From: Sipunculus nudus | Taxonomy: Eukaryota; Annelida; Sipuncula; Golfingiida; Sipunculidae | Assembly: GCA_026874595.1 (NCBI GenBank) | Contig: CM049308.1 | Coordinates: 21,679,867 to 21,743,866 of the forward strand | Direction of reading: 5' to 3' | Length of the DNA stretch: 64,000 nt | Part shown: positions 53,347 through 63,500 of the stretch, in pieces | Layout of the letters: every line of letters starts with the position of its first letter | Position numbering within the stretch: position 1 is the first letter of the stretch | The notes under the pieces: generated by a model | Databases searched by the model: none | What the model saw: only the letters and a program-made list of their open reading frames with translations | Told to the model about the DNA's origin: nothing | Translations under genes and position numbers: made by a program

Positions 53347-54362
53347 AGGGATTATAGGGTTCATACTCTTCCCTGGCTTGAAAAATATTACCTTTTTGTT
53401 TTGTTTTTTTGTGGTGTTTTTCATATACATCAAAAGGCTAAATTATCTTTTCCTGATGTTGTTGGCCTTTTACATGGTACAGAAGTTCCATTATGTAAAG
53501 GTGAATAAACCCTTTCCGTCCTAGAAATCATATATATGCCCCTGTGACCTCTTGTTGAAATAGAACCACAAAGTTTTTGCTGAATAATTAATCTTCATAT
53601 AATAACATAACAAATCATTTATCCTCATTTGTTAAGGACCACCAGTGGAATGAGTCATAACCATTTATAAGAACAGTATGCCATCAAATAAGCAATTTGT
53701 AAGTGTGTTTATAAACACACCAGTTTTCCAGCAGGAGTAGTGATATGGACTAAGAGCTGATGATATCTGCGGTATAAACAATGTGTGTGATGGATGTTGA
53801 ATTATACACAAGTTATGATAAGCAGTGCTGTTATCCTTATTTTTGCTGCCAGGCTCTAGCCTTATCTCCCACACAGATTAGTGTCAGTAAGCTGAGAGTT
53901 TGTTATGAGTGAATTAGCCGACAAATATATGTTTCTCTGTTTTTTATATGTCTTGAATGGCGCTTGTCAGTATTTAGTCATACTGCAAACAATGTTTTTT
54001 ATCACTATGTGATGATATATATGAGATTATAATTGACCTAGAAAAAAGCTGACATTATCAGGTACTAAGTAGCAGACAAAGAATTTGAGCAAGCATTAAC
54101 AGTGTGCTTCTGACTACTTTAATATTAATCAGTGGTGTATGCTTGCTTTACCTCCTGGTTATAGAGTCGGCCCTGGTCAAAAAGTTATTCAGGATTTGTT
54201 TCAAAGGAAAAAAAAAAAATGGGAGAAAAATTAATTTGCCAAAAAAGTACAGGTATTGGACTGTTCAGCTAAAAAATGTAATAAAGTGAAGTGTAATATG
54301 CAAATTAGTTAAGGATCTTGACTGCTAATTCAAAGAAATTAGTAGAGTCATATATAATCCTG

Positions 54363-54694
54363 TACTCCTCACCCAGTGGTTATACACTGCAGTCCTTCTT
54401 CATCTCCTTCGCTTTAACCGCTGTTTTGTATGGCATGATAGAATCTCCAGGATTTACAACCAGGGCTGGCACGGGGCAAAGAATTGTAATCAGACCAATG
54501 AGAGCATGGTATCACATTGTAAATCCGATTCAAAGTTTTAAATCTGTGACACCCTGTTCTCATTGGTATTATGCTTGGCCCTAGCTGTGCCAGGCCTGGT
54601 GATGGAACCCTGAAAAGATTGCTAAACAAAGCAGTGGTTAAAGCAAAGGAGATCTGGAATGACTGCAGTGTGTAATCACTGTGTAAGGAGTGTA
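54363..54694. mobile_element. Foldback MITE, family A, copy 2 (both arms intact)
   Basis: This is about 332 bp, and the two halves are imperfect reverse complements for about 140 bp each. CACTGCAGTC, CATCTCCTTCGCTTTAACC and CAGGGCTGGCACGGGGC on the left face GACTGCAGTG, GGTTAAAGCAAAGGAGAT and GCCCTAGCTGTGCCAGGCC on the right. A TA lies at each end. Transcribed through, it would form a long hairpin. It encodes no protein; the open frames in it are shadows of the palindrome. The element at 8878-9163 belongs to the same family. Confidence 0.88.
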
Positions 54695-54829
54695 ATTCAT
54701 TCATTATCTTAAAATTGTTTGGTAGTGCAAGTGTGTGAAAAGCAAGGGTTTTCCTGTGGACATTGTATTAGATTAAAGATAATTCATAGGGAGAGTGAAA
54801 GTTCTGTGCTATAGTGTTACAGAAATCAA

Positions 54830-55140
54830 TGAGTGCAGCAGGTTTTATTAAAGTAACAAGTCATCACCTGTATTCCTGGAGGGGCTGGTGCAGATCAATA
54901 GGGGTGACATTGTCTGTGAATGGGTGGAAACTATAAGATTTCACCAGCACCTGTAGTGACTGTTATCCAATGCTGCGCTGCTTGCTGGACCAGGCTGGGT
55001 AGAAACAGGTGCTTGTTCCCAGAGATTAATTTCATTCTTAGTCCACCATTGATTGGATTAATGGTATTTGCCAGGAACTTGTCATTCATTGACAAGATCT
55101 GCCTGCTGCTCTTTCTGGCCTACCAGACTTGACAATTGTT
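54830..55140. other. KIF26: Mixed-composition intron block
   Basis: Less AT-rich than its surroundings and open for 70 codons without a recognisable domain. Possibly conserved non-coding DNA; nothing more can be said. Confidence 0.25.
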
Positions 55141-55559
55141 TAATCTAGTACCTATTGAAATGTACGGAAGAAAACATAGCGCCTGCTTTAATTAATTCAG
55201 CCAAAAATAATATACATATCTCACTATTAGATCAGAATAATATTGTTTCTACTGGACTGAAAAGTAAATGCAATACTGTTGTGTGTATATAAACAAAAGC
55301 AATTCAGTTCAGCTGAATACCAGTTGTTGTTTCACTCAGATTGATAATTTTTCTGCAGTGTTTTACAGTTTATCTAACATTTATTAATTGTTGTATGAAA
55401 ATGCAAACTTAATATTCCTGAGACAGTGTCTTTTAAAGTGCAAAATGATTGTCATCCAGTCCAAAGATTAATTAATGTATTCAAAGAATCTTCATGGGGA
55501 GGGGGAGGGGGGCGGAGACATATAGTGTTTGGTCTGTTGTAGGCATTTTCTGTCATTTC

Positions 55560-55996
55560 TTGTGAAAGCGAAAATTAAACTTTTGAACGACTCAATATTT
55601 TTTCATGTAATTTGAAATTTAAATTGCTTCTGCCAAAATCTTGGTTGAGTTAAAAAAAGCTGTTGACCTTGACACTCGTCAAGGTCAAATGGGTCAAAGT
55701 AGAAATTTTTTGTGAACCCATAACTTTTGAAACTTTAATTGTTTCAACCAAGTTCTGTAGTAGTTTGAAAACTGGTGACCTTGACCTGGATCTTTAAGGT
55801 CAAATCAGCTGGAATAGAATTTATTTGTAAATGCTATAACTTTTGAATCACTCAGTATATTTTCATGAATTTTGACTCATGAAATGTTTCAACCAAAGTC
55901 TTGAAAGTGTTGAAAAAAACAGTGACCTTGACCCTTATCTTCAAGGTCAAATCAGCTTGAATTGAAATTATTTGTGAATGTTGTGACTTTTGAAAG
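55560..55996. repeat. Three-unit tandem repeat carrying nuclear-receptor half-sites
   Basis: The anchor (A/G)ACTTTTGAA recurs at 55578, 55722, 55838 and 55984, giving units of 144, 116 and 146 bp. Each unit also holds TTTCAACCAA or a variant, and a pair TGACCTTGA ... TCAAGGTCA pointing outward. Exact TGACCTTGA/TCAAGGTCA words lie at 55664, 55679, 55776, 55923 and 55941, with one variant (TTAAGGTCA) at 55794. TCAAGGTCA is the extended half-site bound by monomeric ERR and SF-1/NR5 receptors. Whether this is functional or just a repeat sequence cannot be told. Confidence 0.85.
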
Positions 55997-56193
55997 TAGT
56001 CTGCATTTTTCCCCTCAAATTTGGGGATGGGAGGCCCATAGGTAGGGGAAACATATGCCTGTTTTTGCATTGCAAAAAAAAAAACCTCATTCTAGTCAAC
56101 ATGGATAAATGATAGTTGATACAATTTTCTTACAAAAAACATTAACCATGTTACTCCATCCATTGGCAAGCTAGGATGACCTGGATTTTACGA

Positions 56194-56261
56194 TTTATAT
56201 ATATATATATAAATTGGACTTAGTAGGATGGACAATTCTACTGGATTATAGTTTGACCTGT

Positions 56262-56318
<57 letters not shown>

Positions 56319-56325
56319 ATATATA
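56194..56325. repeat. Two (TA)n microsatellites
   Basis: Alternating TA at about 56194-56211 and 56263-56325, the latter with TTATATT interruptions. The Tyr/Ile frame over it is an artefact. Confidence 0.95.
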
Positions 56326-56689
56326 AAATAAGCGTCCAGTATTTATTCCAGAGAGTGACAACTTTTCCTTTTCAGCCATCCTGTGTTATCAGTAACTCTC
56401 AACTGAATTATAGGTTGTCATATGCAGTGGATTACTTTGTCCCAGATTAATGTTCAGATTACTATTATACACATCTGAAATCTATAATCAACATACCCTA
56501 CAGTATATAAATATTGACAGCATAAGATCCCAGGCATTACAGATAAGCGATGATTCATATCATAGTTAAGTGCAAAATGTAAGATATATACAGGGAAAGC
56601 CACTGAGACAATTTAGTGTTTCATGTTTAATGAGGCCCTGCTAGATAGGGACATCAGATAAATGTATAATCAGAAATTGCAGACTGTTT

Positions 56690-57350
56690 GGCAGACGTCT
56701 GGCAGGATACAAAGAGAGGCTTTATGGCCTGGTGATCGTTTGATTTGTATATATTATCATGGCACAGGACACCGTCACAGTTAGTGATGGATTCAACAGA
56801 GAGTGAAGTGTGTGGCACCTATAAAAGGTGTAATAAGCGTAATAATTGAGTATCTTATAGGCTAGTTCATAACCAGATATGATGATCAACGAGCCACTGT
56901 AGACGAATCTCAGAATCCACTCGGGTTTGTTATTGCTATCAACCAGCCTGTTTTTCACTGACAAACACTGTATAGGTATTTTCATGCGTCAGCGAATACA
57001 TATACCACCAGAGTGTCTCTCTCAATAAATCGCATAGTTTTCCTTATTCAGCACTCACCAAATATGTTTAAATCACATTGACATTGTATAATTGTACTAG
57101 TTGTATGTGTAAACAGGCATAACATCAGAGTTGTGGCGGCTTGTAGCACCTCGCTGCGGGCGTTGTTGTGTGTTTATTTCTCATACTTACCTGTTTACTC
57201 TCCAGGTAATCCCCTCACACATCTTCACATTACATGATTTAACAGGTAACAGGTAACTGCTACATTCTCCCTAAAAGGTGAGCCCTCCTCTTTACACCCA
57301 GTGTCGAAAGTGATAAATCAGTGACTTACAACGTTGAGATCATTCATGTT
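56690..57350. other. KIF26: Candidate intronic regulatory block 4
   Basis: Mixed-composition DNA, open for 87 codons on the minus strand at 56722-56985 without a domain. A CTTACCTG at about 57187-57194 resembles a minus-strand donor but has no partner. Repeated GTAAACAGG, CTGTTTACTC and AACAGGTAACAGGTAAC words give it a patterned look. Confidence 0.3.
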
Positions 57351-57506
57351 GATAACACCAGTGATGAAGTATATTATAAAAACAGCCGTAAAAATAGCTT
57401 AATTCTTCTATTGATACACAAGCATCCCACCTGAACAGATTTATTAGGGCAGTCATTTTGACTTTAATCATATACCCATCTTGAGCCAGATGGGATGGAC
57501 CCACTT

Positions 57507-57534
57507 CCCCCCCCCCCCCCCCCCCCCCCCCCCC
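57507..57534. repeat. 28-base poly-C run
   Basis: An uninterrupted run of 28 C after CCCACTT. Runs like this can form i-motif or G-quadruplex structures and are prone to length errors in sequencing. Confidence 0.9.
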
Positions 57535-57990
57535 GTCTTTGGGACCCCCTGCTTTCTGTGATTGTCTGCAGAAATCACCAGATTCGTCTGTTGCTCACTC
57601 GAGCGTGACCTGAGGGTGGCCTCATAACAGTAGTGTGACTGAGTTCACAAGTACTTTCACTGGGAATCTACATACTGGATGTCCCAACGGGAGAAGAGTT
57701 TAACAGTCTATGAGACACAGTTGACAGCTCCAGGTTCGGCCTGTTAGGCCCCATGGATTAGAGGTCATTTCATTCCACAATTCAGTGATTGGGTTTTCAT
57801 TCAGAAAAGGTTAGTTCTGCCTTTCATTGTTGTTAATGGAATTTTGTTGTATATATTGATATTTGAGTAATTATCATCTCTTTGATTTTTAATTTAATTT
57901 CATGAAAATTGAACAGAGTGAATGTTAAATCAGTGCATTATTAAATAAAGTAAGGTTTTTTACCTGATCTTACCAAAAATAGATCAGTTA

Positions 57991-58324
57991 GGCCAAAAAA
58001 AATTAAAGGTATGGTTCTCAGGCACCTCCCCCATCAATTTTAAACCCCCGCATCAAAAATTTTTATTTGATTTTCAATAAAAACTTTCCAATTTTGAGCT
58101 GCTGCCGCTCCGACATTCCTTTCAAGAAGATAAAACCATACAATTTCCTTTGTTTTGTAGTGCTTTTACTTATTTAGCAGAATAAAACTGTTATTTTCAT
58201 GCTTTTCCCTTATCATCTGACAATTTTATCGAAACATACCAAAAAAATTAAAAAAAAAAAGCGCCCGCCCGCATTGATTTCTGAAAAAAGTGCCTGAGAT
58301 CCATATCTTTTTTTTATTTTGGCC
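57991..58324. mobile_element. TTA-flanked Harbinger-like MITE
   Basis: It starts GGCCAAAAAAAATTAAAGG, then TATGGTTCTCAGGCAC. It ends GTGCCTGAGATCCATATC, then a T-rich stretch and TTTTGGCC. The termini are inverted repeats of about 40 bp. TTA occurs directly outside both ends (57988-57990 and 58325-58327), a 3-bp target-site duplication as made by PIF/Harbinger transposases, whose ends often start with GG. The element is 334 bp with no coding capacity. An inner inverted pair (CCCCCGCATC and GCGGGC) extends the hairpin. Confidence 0.88.
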
Positions 58325-59009
58325 TTATATTTTTAATTTTTTAAAGGTTTAGTACAATATTAATGCAGTTATTATTTTTAGGTGTTAAACATATTTTATA
58401 TCCACATTTTAGAATTTCTGTAATTAAGTATATGTATGTAATTTAAAGCTCTCAAAAGGAAGGATGTGATTAATTAAAAAATGCCAGGTACTCAATTCCT
58501 AGTTATTTTGTTAATATTTCAAACATCAGCTTATGGGTCTTCAAAAAGCTGTTTAAAGTTCTGTTCCAACTGACAGACTACAGAACGTTGTCTGGCAAAT
58601 TGAAATTCACTGGCTGATGAAAGGAGAGCTCTATACGGATCCTACATGCTGCACACAGATGTATATCTCAACCGGTTTTGATTGTATCAAATCCATTTAT
58701 GCCATTCACATGGAACATAAAAGAACATTTAAACCATTTAGCCCACATTGTAAAGGGTACTTGTTACTTAGATTTCAGCATTATGCCTCATAAGTGGACT
58801 CTTACCAGTGAATAGAAAACACTTGGTACTATTAACAACAGCGTTTTGAGTTTATGTACCACTTTAGATATTAGCCAGATAAGTATGTTGATATAAACAA
58901 AGTTTAAGCCCTAGCTTGTAATCAGGGTCTGGGCCAGGATTTATTGGCACAATGAAAATACTTTAACGAAACAATTGTTGCTAAATCTATAATCTGCCAA
59001 CTTTGGCAT

Positions 59010-59411
59010 GTGCTTCACAGGGGGCCTGATTCCGCAGTGTCTAAGAGACCGGTTAATGATGAAAGTTCACACAATTTGTATCCCCAGTTTCGTCATGGTG
59101 GGCCAATATGTTGCAGTGTTAGGTTTCTGCATTGTGTGAGCATACTCTTGTGTACAGGATCAACCCAGAGAGTATACAGCCTATTACCTATGACAAATTT
59201 ACAGGGTAAATCCTGGTTAACTAAATTAGTTTATCCAAGGAGTAACTGCACAGAATTTCACACTGGACCCTGTATGTTTTATGTCCTTCAGCCAATTCCA
59301 AACCATGGTACGAACCTTGTGTTTATATGGGTACAAATTGTTGAGTTATCACACAAATTTACAGTGATACCAATTGATAATTCTTTAAAAAAATGTAATA
59401 CCATTATCTGA
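59010..59411. other. Open 133-codon intron stretch without domains
   Basis: Open on the plus strand with a moderate GC content but no recognisable domain, no consensus acceptor at its start and no donor of compatible phase. I consider it chance or conserved non-coding DNA. Confidence 0.2.
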
Positions 59412-62400
59412 GAAAACGTGTTAGTATTTGTGTCAGGTGTATATACTTCACCCCATACAATGGCGATTCAGATATTTCTTACATGTGCAGGAACTTGTCA
59501 ATCATGTCCCAGCACAAGTATTGTGTTTTCTTTATTAAATGTTTAAAGACAAATCCATGGTCTGCACTTGGCACTGTCTATTGAATGAGTATGAAGGTAT
59601 ATATATACCATATTCAATTAGAATGATATTTTATTATTAATCATTCTGGATATAAGTATTTCTATCAAAGCAGCAAAGAATAATTCAGAAGTGGTAATCT
59701 GGGGTTAAGATATAACAGTGAATCTCCGAGGATCGATGTCATTTCCACCATTTTGCCCCTGTAAGGGAACAGTAACGTTCAGCTTCAAATTCCAAGTTTT
59801 TCTTGTGGATGACTATCTTCTCTGAGACTAAAAAAAGAAACACCTGTCACCAAGGTATATTTTAACATTCAGCTGACCCCTATTTGTGCATGGTAAATAT
59901 GCAGTTGTTATTCTTGATTTGAACAGCTCTGTTTTTTTTTCCAAAAGTTTTTTTTTCCATCCGAGCTCCCTGACTAAAAAAAAACAACAACTGTTTCTCA
60001 TTTCAAAGCTAATACACAATTTATTTGGCTCTGTTAAATGTTTGCAAACATTATTATTTTTTTTGTAATATTTACATATATTATTACCTATTTTCATTCA
60101 TAGTATTCTGAATATTTATAAATAAGCTATATATACAAATTCCAGGTCAACTGGTAATGGTGCAACGTTCAAATTAATTCTCTTTAATGATCCCGGTACC
60201 TCTGTGTTCAACTGCTTGATCCATATATGAAGTATATATCCATATAGGCCTTTATTAATATATATGCTGACATCGAACTGTTGATTACAAGTTTGTGCAG
60301 TTCTAAAATTTCCTTAAATTATACCCAGGCTAGCTGAAATGTGCAAAACTGCATCCACATGACTCATGGTTTCCCACCATCATTGAAGTTTCTTTATGCA
60401 ATCTAATTACCACATATTTTGACATTAGTTTGTAATTTATTATACTCATTTTATTTTATTATTTCGCTCATGGTTTTATATTATTTTGCTTTATACACAG
60501 TGGCAGTAGTGAGCTGAACAATCTAAGAAATTATATCAATTACCTGTTTTACATTTATAATAGTCATAATATGCTTCATTGAACCCTAGAGGTAGGTATT
60601 GTTGTAAAACATTCCAGTGAACACCACTGCAATGAACACAAGACCACATCAATGTCAAGCTAATGGGTTGATGTGAATTTGTTAAATACTTTCAGATATT
60701 TATTGATACTGCCTTCTTTAAGGTTGTGCCTTTATTGTTCCTGAGGCATTTGATGTGGTGTATATGTTACCAGTATGTCAAATTCTGAACAAAGTCAGGG
60801 TCTTTTGCAGTTTTTAGCATATATGATAACAGTAACATTTTAATGTATTGTTCATTTATTGCCATATTACAGAAATAAACTTTATTTAATAAGAATCAGA
60901 TTAGTCTTTCATGGTGTAATTTTGATTAAAATATTGAAATCACGCAAGGATTGATATCAGGTTGCACACAAGACAGAACAAAGATAATACAATGAGTAAC
61001 ATACAATTTTTACATTCCCTAGGTTTTTATAGATAAGTGTAAATAAAACTGTATATAGATATAAATCAATATAATGGCTTAGGTAGCATGTGAAAACCAG
61101 AGACTTAACAAACTATATATACAACCACAGTAAGACCTGAAAGAATGGCCAGCATTCTGATATGGCTGCCTTCACACTTGTAAAAAACAACACTGCTCTA
61201 GTTACATCTTGTTGGACCACATAGGTATACCACAGTTATTTTACATCCCCTTGTAGGTGGAGTATCATTGGAGAGATTAAACCTATCATTTGAATTAAAT
61301 CTTTCTAGATAATCTTAAAAGCATGTATTAACTTTAGTTGAAATGTTAATAATATCTTTATTTATGTCTGGTTAGATTTATACAAATAATAACCTTATCA
61401 AATGATATTTCTTTATTTTTATTATATGAACCTTAAACAAATTATCTTTTTAGACATTATTAAGCCTTAAAGGAGAGAAAACCTTTTATGACATGCACAT
61501 CACTCAATCAGGTTAACACAGAGAAATTAGAAAGTCATTGATGAATGAAATGGGCCCAAAGGGCCATAGAGAATTATTTGTTCCAAAAGTGTTGAAACCT
61601 TAAACAACAAAGAAACTCTTAAACCTATAAAGTGATGTATGGTATAACTAAAAAACCTTTTGTTTCACTCTACTTGTGAGGATGTATAGTTAACACACAG
61701 TTTAGGGGATTGGTGTATAACTTCATTTAAAATGACAGCCCTGCATATATGTCAGCCACACAGGTATTAATCTGTGTATATATAGAAACATAGGTATAGG
61801 TATACTGACAGGTAAATGGCTGGAATGATCAAACTGATTTGAACCGGTGACAGAAGTATGTCTCAACCAGGTGAGAAGTGTATGAAAGACGGGTAGGAAC
61901 CAGATACACAGGTATGTACAGTATACAGGTACTAGGTATTTGTCTCCTTCAGTGTTAGTAGTTAGCCAAGGTGTGGGCCTCTGCCTGTCATGATAAAGCA
62001 TCTACACAGGACACTTTGCTACTTGGGTGGTTTGGGTGAGGGTTTAGGGTTAGACCACTTTGAGTGGTTGCAGGTTATTTCAGGGCAAGTTTGATACCCC
62101 ATCGAAGGCATCTGTAATCCAGGCTACCTGTATAGTCATCCAGTCATTAACCTGTGCATGCTCAAGTATGCACATACCTTCATAAAATTAGCGTCACCTT
62201 CCGCATCATGACGCCTGGCAACTCCATTTATTTTTTGGTCAAACCACTTCACAGGCCACTTGACAGGTAAAGCTGCCCCCAGATTTGGCGGCGTAGAGTC
62301 TTATATTTGTGGGTGTGATCCATGCTGTTGCTGCCAGCCAAAATTATAAACATACAACATATTGTTTTGTACTGTTTTGTTTAAGGCGACAGTATTCTCA

Positions 62401-62436
62401 TCAGGGGCACCTGTCAACTTGTGATTCATAGTGGTC

Positions 62437-62449
62437 AGGTCAAAGGTCA
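62437..62449 (+). promoter_or_regulatory. Perfect DR1 nuclear-receptor-like site
   Basis: AGGTCA-A-AGGTCA, two perfect half-sites with a one-base spacer, in a block (about 62180-62480) richer in CpG than its flanks and about 0.9 kb upstream of the second exon. It matches the consensus of RXR, HNF4 and COUP-TF binding; function is unproven. Confidence 0.4.
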
Positions 62450-63373
62450 CATGGTGTGAAAATGTAAGAAGGTGCCGATTGTTCTTTCACTCTTTAGTGA
62501 AAACTGTCTAGAAGAACACTGGGGTGGCCTGCTGACTTTTATGGTGCTGTCTCATTACCTACGATCATTGTCATGAATAGATGCCCTCATGGACTGGTAG
62601 GTCTTTTCAACTGATAAGTGTTTTAGGGTTGTGGCACCTTTGAAAGTTGACCTGGGCTTGGTAACTTTACCAGATGTGTACTGTCTAATGGTCAACATAA
62701 CATTTTTCACCCCTGACAGCTATTGAAAGAAATGTTTAAGATAGTTTTTGAAATTTTATGTGAAGGCCAGAGGTAGTCCAACCATTGACAAATGAGCCTA
62801 ACTGTGGCAGAAGGTGGGCATCCTAGTACTTTACTGACGGAAAGGTTATAGGTTTCACAGTCATAACTTGTATTAAAATGACTTTTGCTGTTATATTTCA
62901 GTAATCATATTCCCTCTCTTGTCTGAGTAATATGGGGTAGTTTATTGGCTCCATTTTAGGACATCAGCTTCAGCTATACAATTTCATGTCAACTTGGGTT
63001 TGTTCTATTTGTAGCAGGAACTAGATTATTTATTTTCATTTGCCTGCACTATCATGATGTTACCCTAGGTCAACAGATCTTGAATTAAACACATAGAAAA
63101 CCACCTGGTTCAAACCAGATCCATCTGACTATGCTCATCATATAAAATGTCAACTCACTTAGACATGTCAGTTCACTGTGGGAGTATTCAGCAGACATAG
63201 CCAAAGACAGGGTCAGCAGTATCAACTTATTAAATTTAGATTTACAGAGCAGGCATTGTATAGGTATATATCCCACATAGTTTGCCTATAAATGGATTGT
63301 GTGAATTGAGAGTACAGTGAATGCAAACACATGTTGTAATTTTCTGACATATTTGATTATTTCTGTGTTGCAG

Positions 63374-63500
63374 ATTGGTTCGTCAGGCAGCTCACAGGTC
63401 ATCTTCACCAAGTCGTGTACAGTCACCCCCATTGTCACTTGTACCGCACCCCTATACAGAAACCAGACATCACCGCTCAAGTTCCAGGAGACACGCTCAG
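63374..63500 (+). CDS. KIF26: Next exon of the same KIF26-type gene (Ser/Arg/Pro-rich linker)
   Basis: This 127-bp exon lies between a strong acceptor (pyrimidine-rich tract ending GTGTTGCAG) and a consensus donor (CAG then GTAGGT). Its first base completes the codon left open by the exon at 44474-44730: AG plus A gives Arg. The following 42 codons are open and leave in phase 0. The encoded stretch starts LVRQAAHRSSSPSRVQ and is dominated by Ser, Arg, Pro and His, ending in another Ser-Arg cluster and HAQ. No domain is recognisable. Such a disordered basic linker suits the region between the CxxC segment and the motor domain in KIF26 proteins. The phase match and both splice sites support the exon; its assignment to KIF26 rests on the previous exon. 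The open frame continues past the donor to 63908, but there it crosses a small transposon and does not look coding. Confidence 0.75.

Larger units (their letters stand above)
44731..63373 (+). other. KIF26: Intron of about 18.6 kb in the KIF26-type gene
   Basis: This is a GT-AG, phase-2 intron between the two supported exons. Both splice sites are close to consensus and the flanking phases agree. Reading both strands, I found no further exon with an acceptor, an open frame of compatible phase and a donor. The intron holds a foldback MITE (54.4 kb), a nuclear-receptor half-site repeat (55.6-56.0 kb), a TTA-flanked MITE (58.0 kb), a dispersed repeat (50.3 kb), AT and CT microsatellites, a 28-base C run and several higher-complexity blocks listed separately. 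The remaining stretches (for example 45.8-49.0, 53.4-54.3, 58.3-62.1 and 62.5-63.3 kb) are AT-rich with nothing I can name. Long introns are usual for KIF26 genes in animals. Confidence 0.7.

Noticed and set aside
54318-54704. Open frames on both strands sharing PCSHW-like fragments
   Set aside because: These are translations of the two arms of a palindromic MITE, not a gene pair.
61121-61180. Fragment resembling MITE family C ends (CAACCACAGTA then GGCTGCCTTCACA)
   Set aside because: The two words are in the wrong order and orientation for the element and no inverted partner was found; probably chance or a heavily decayed remnant.
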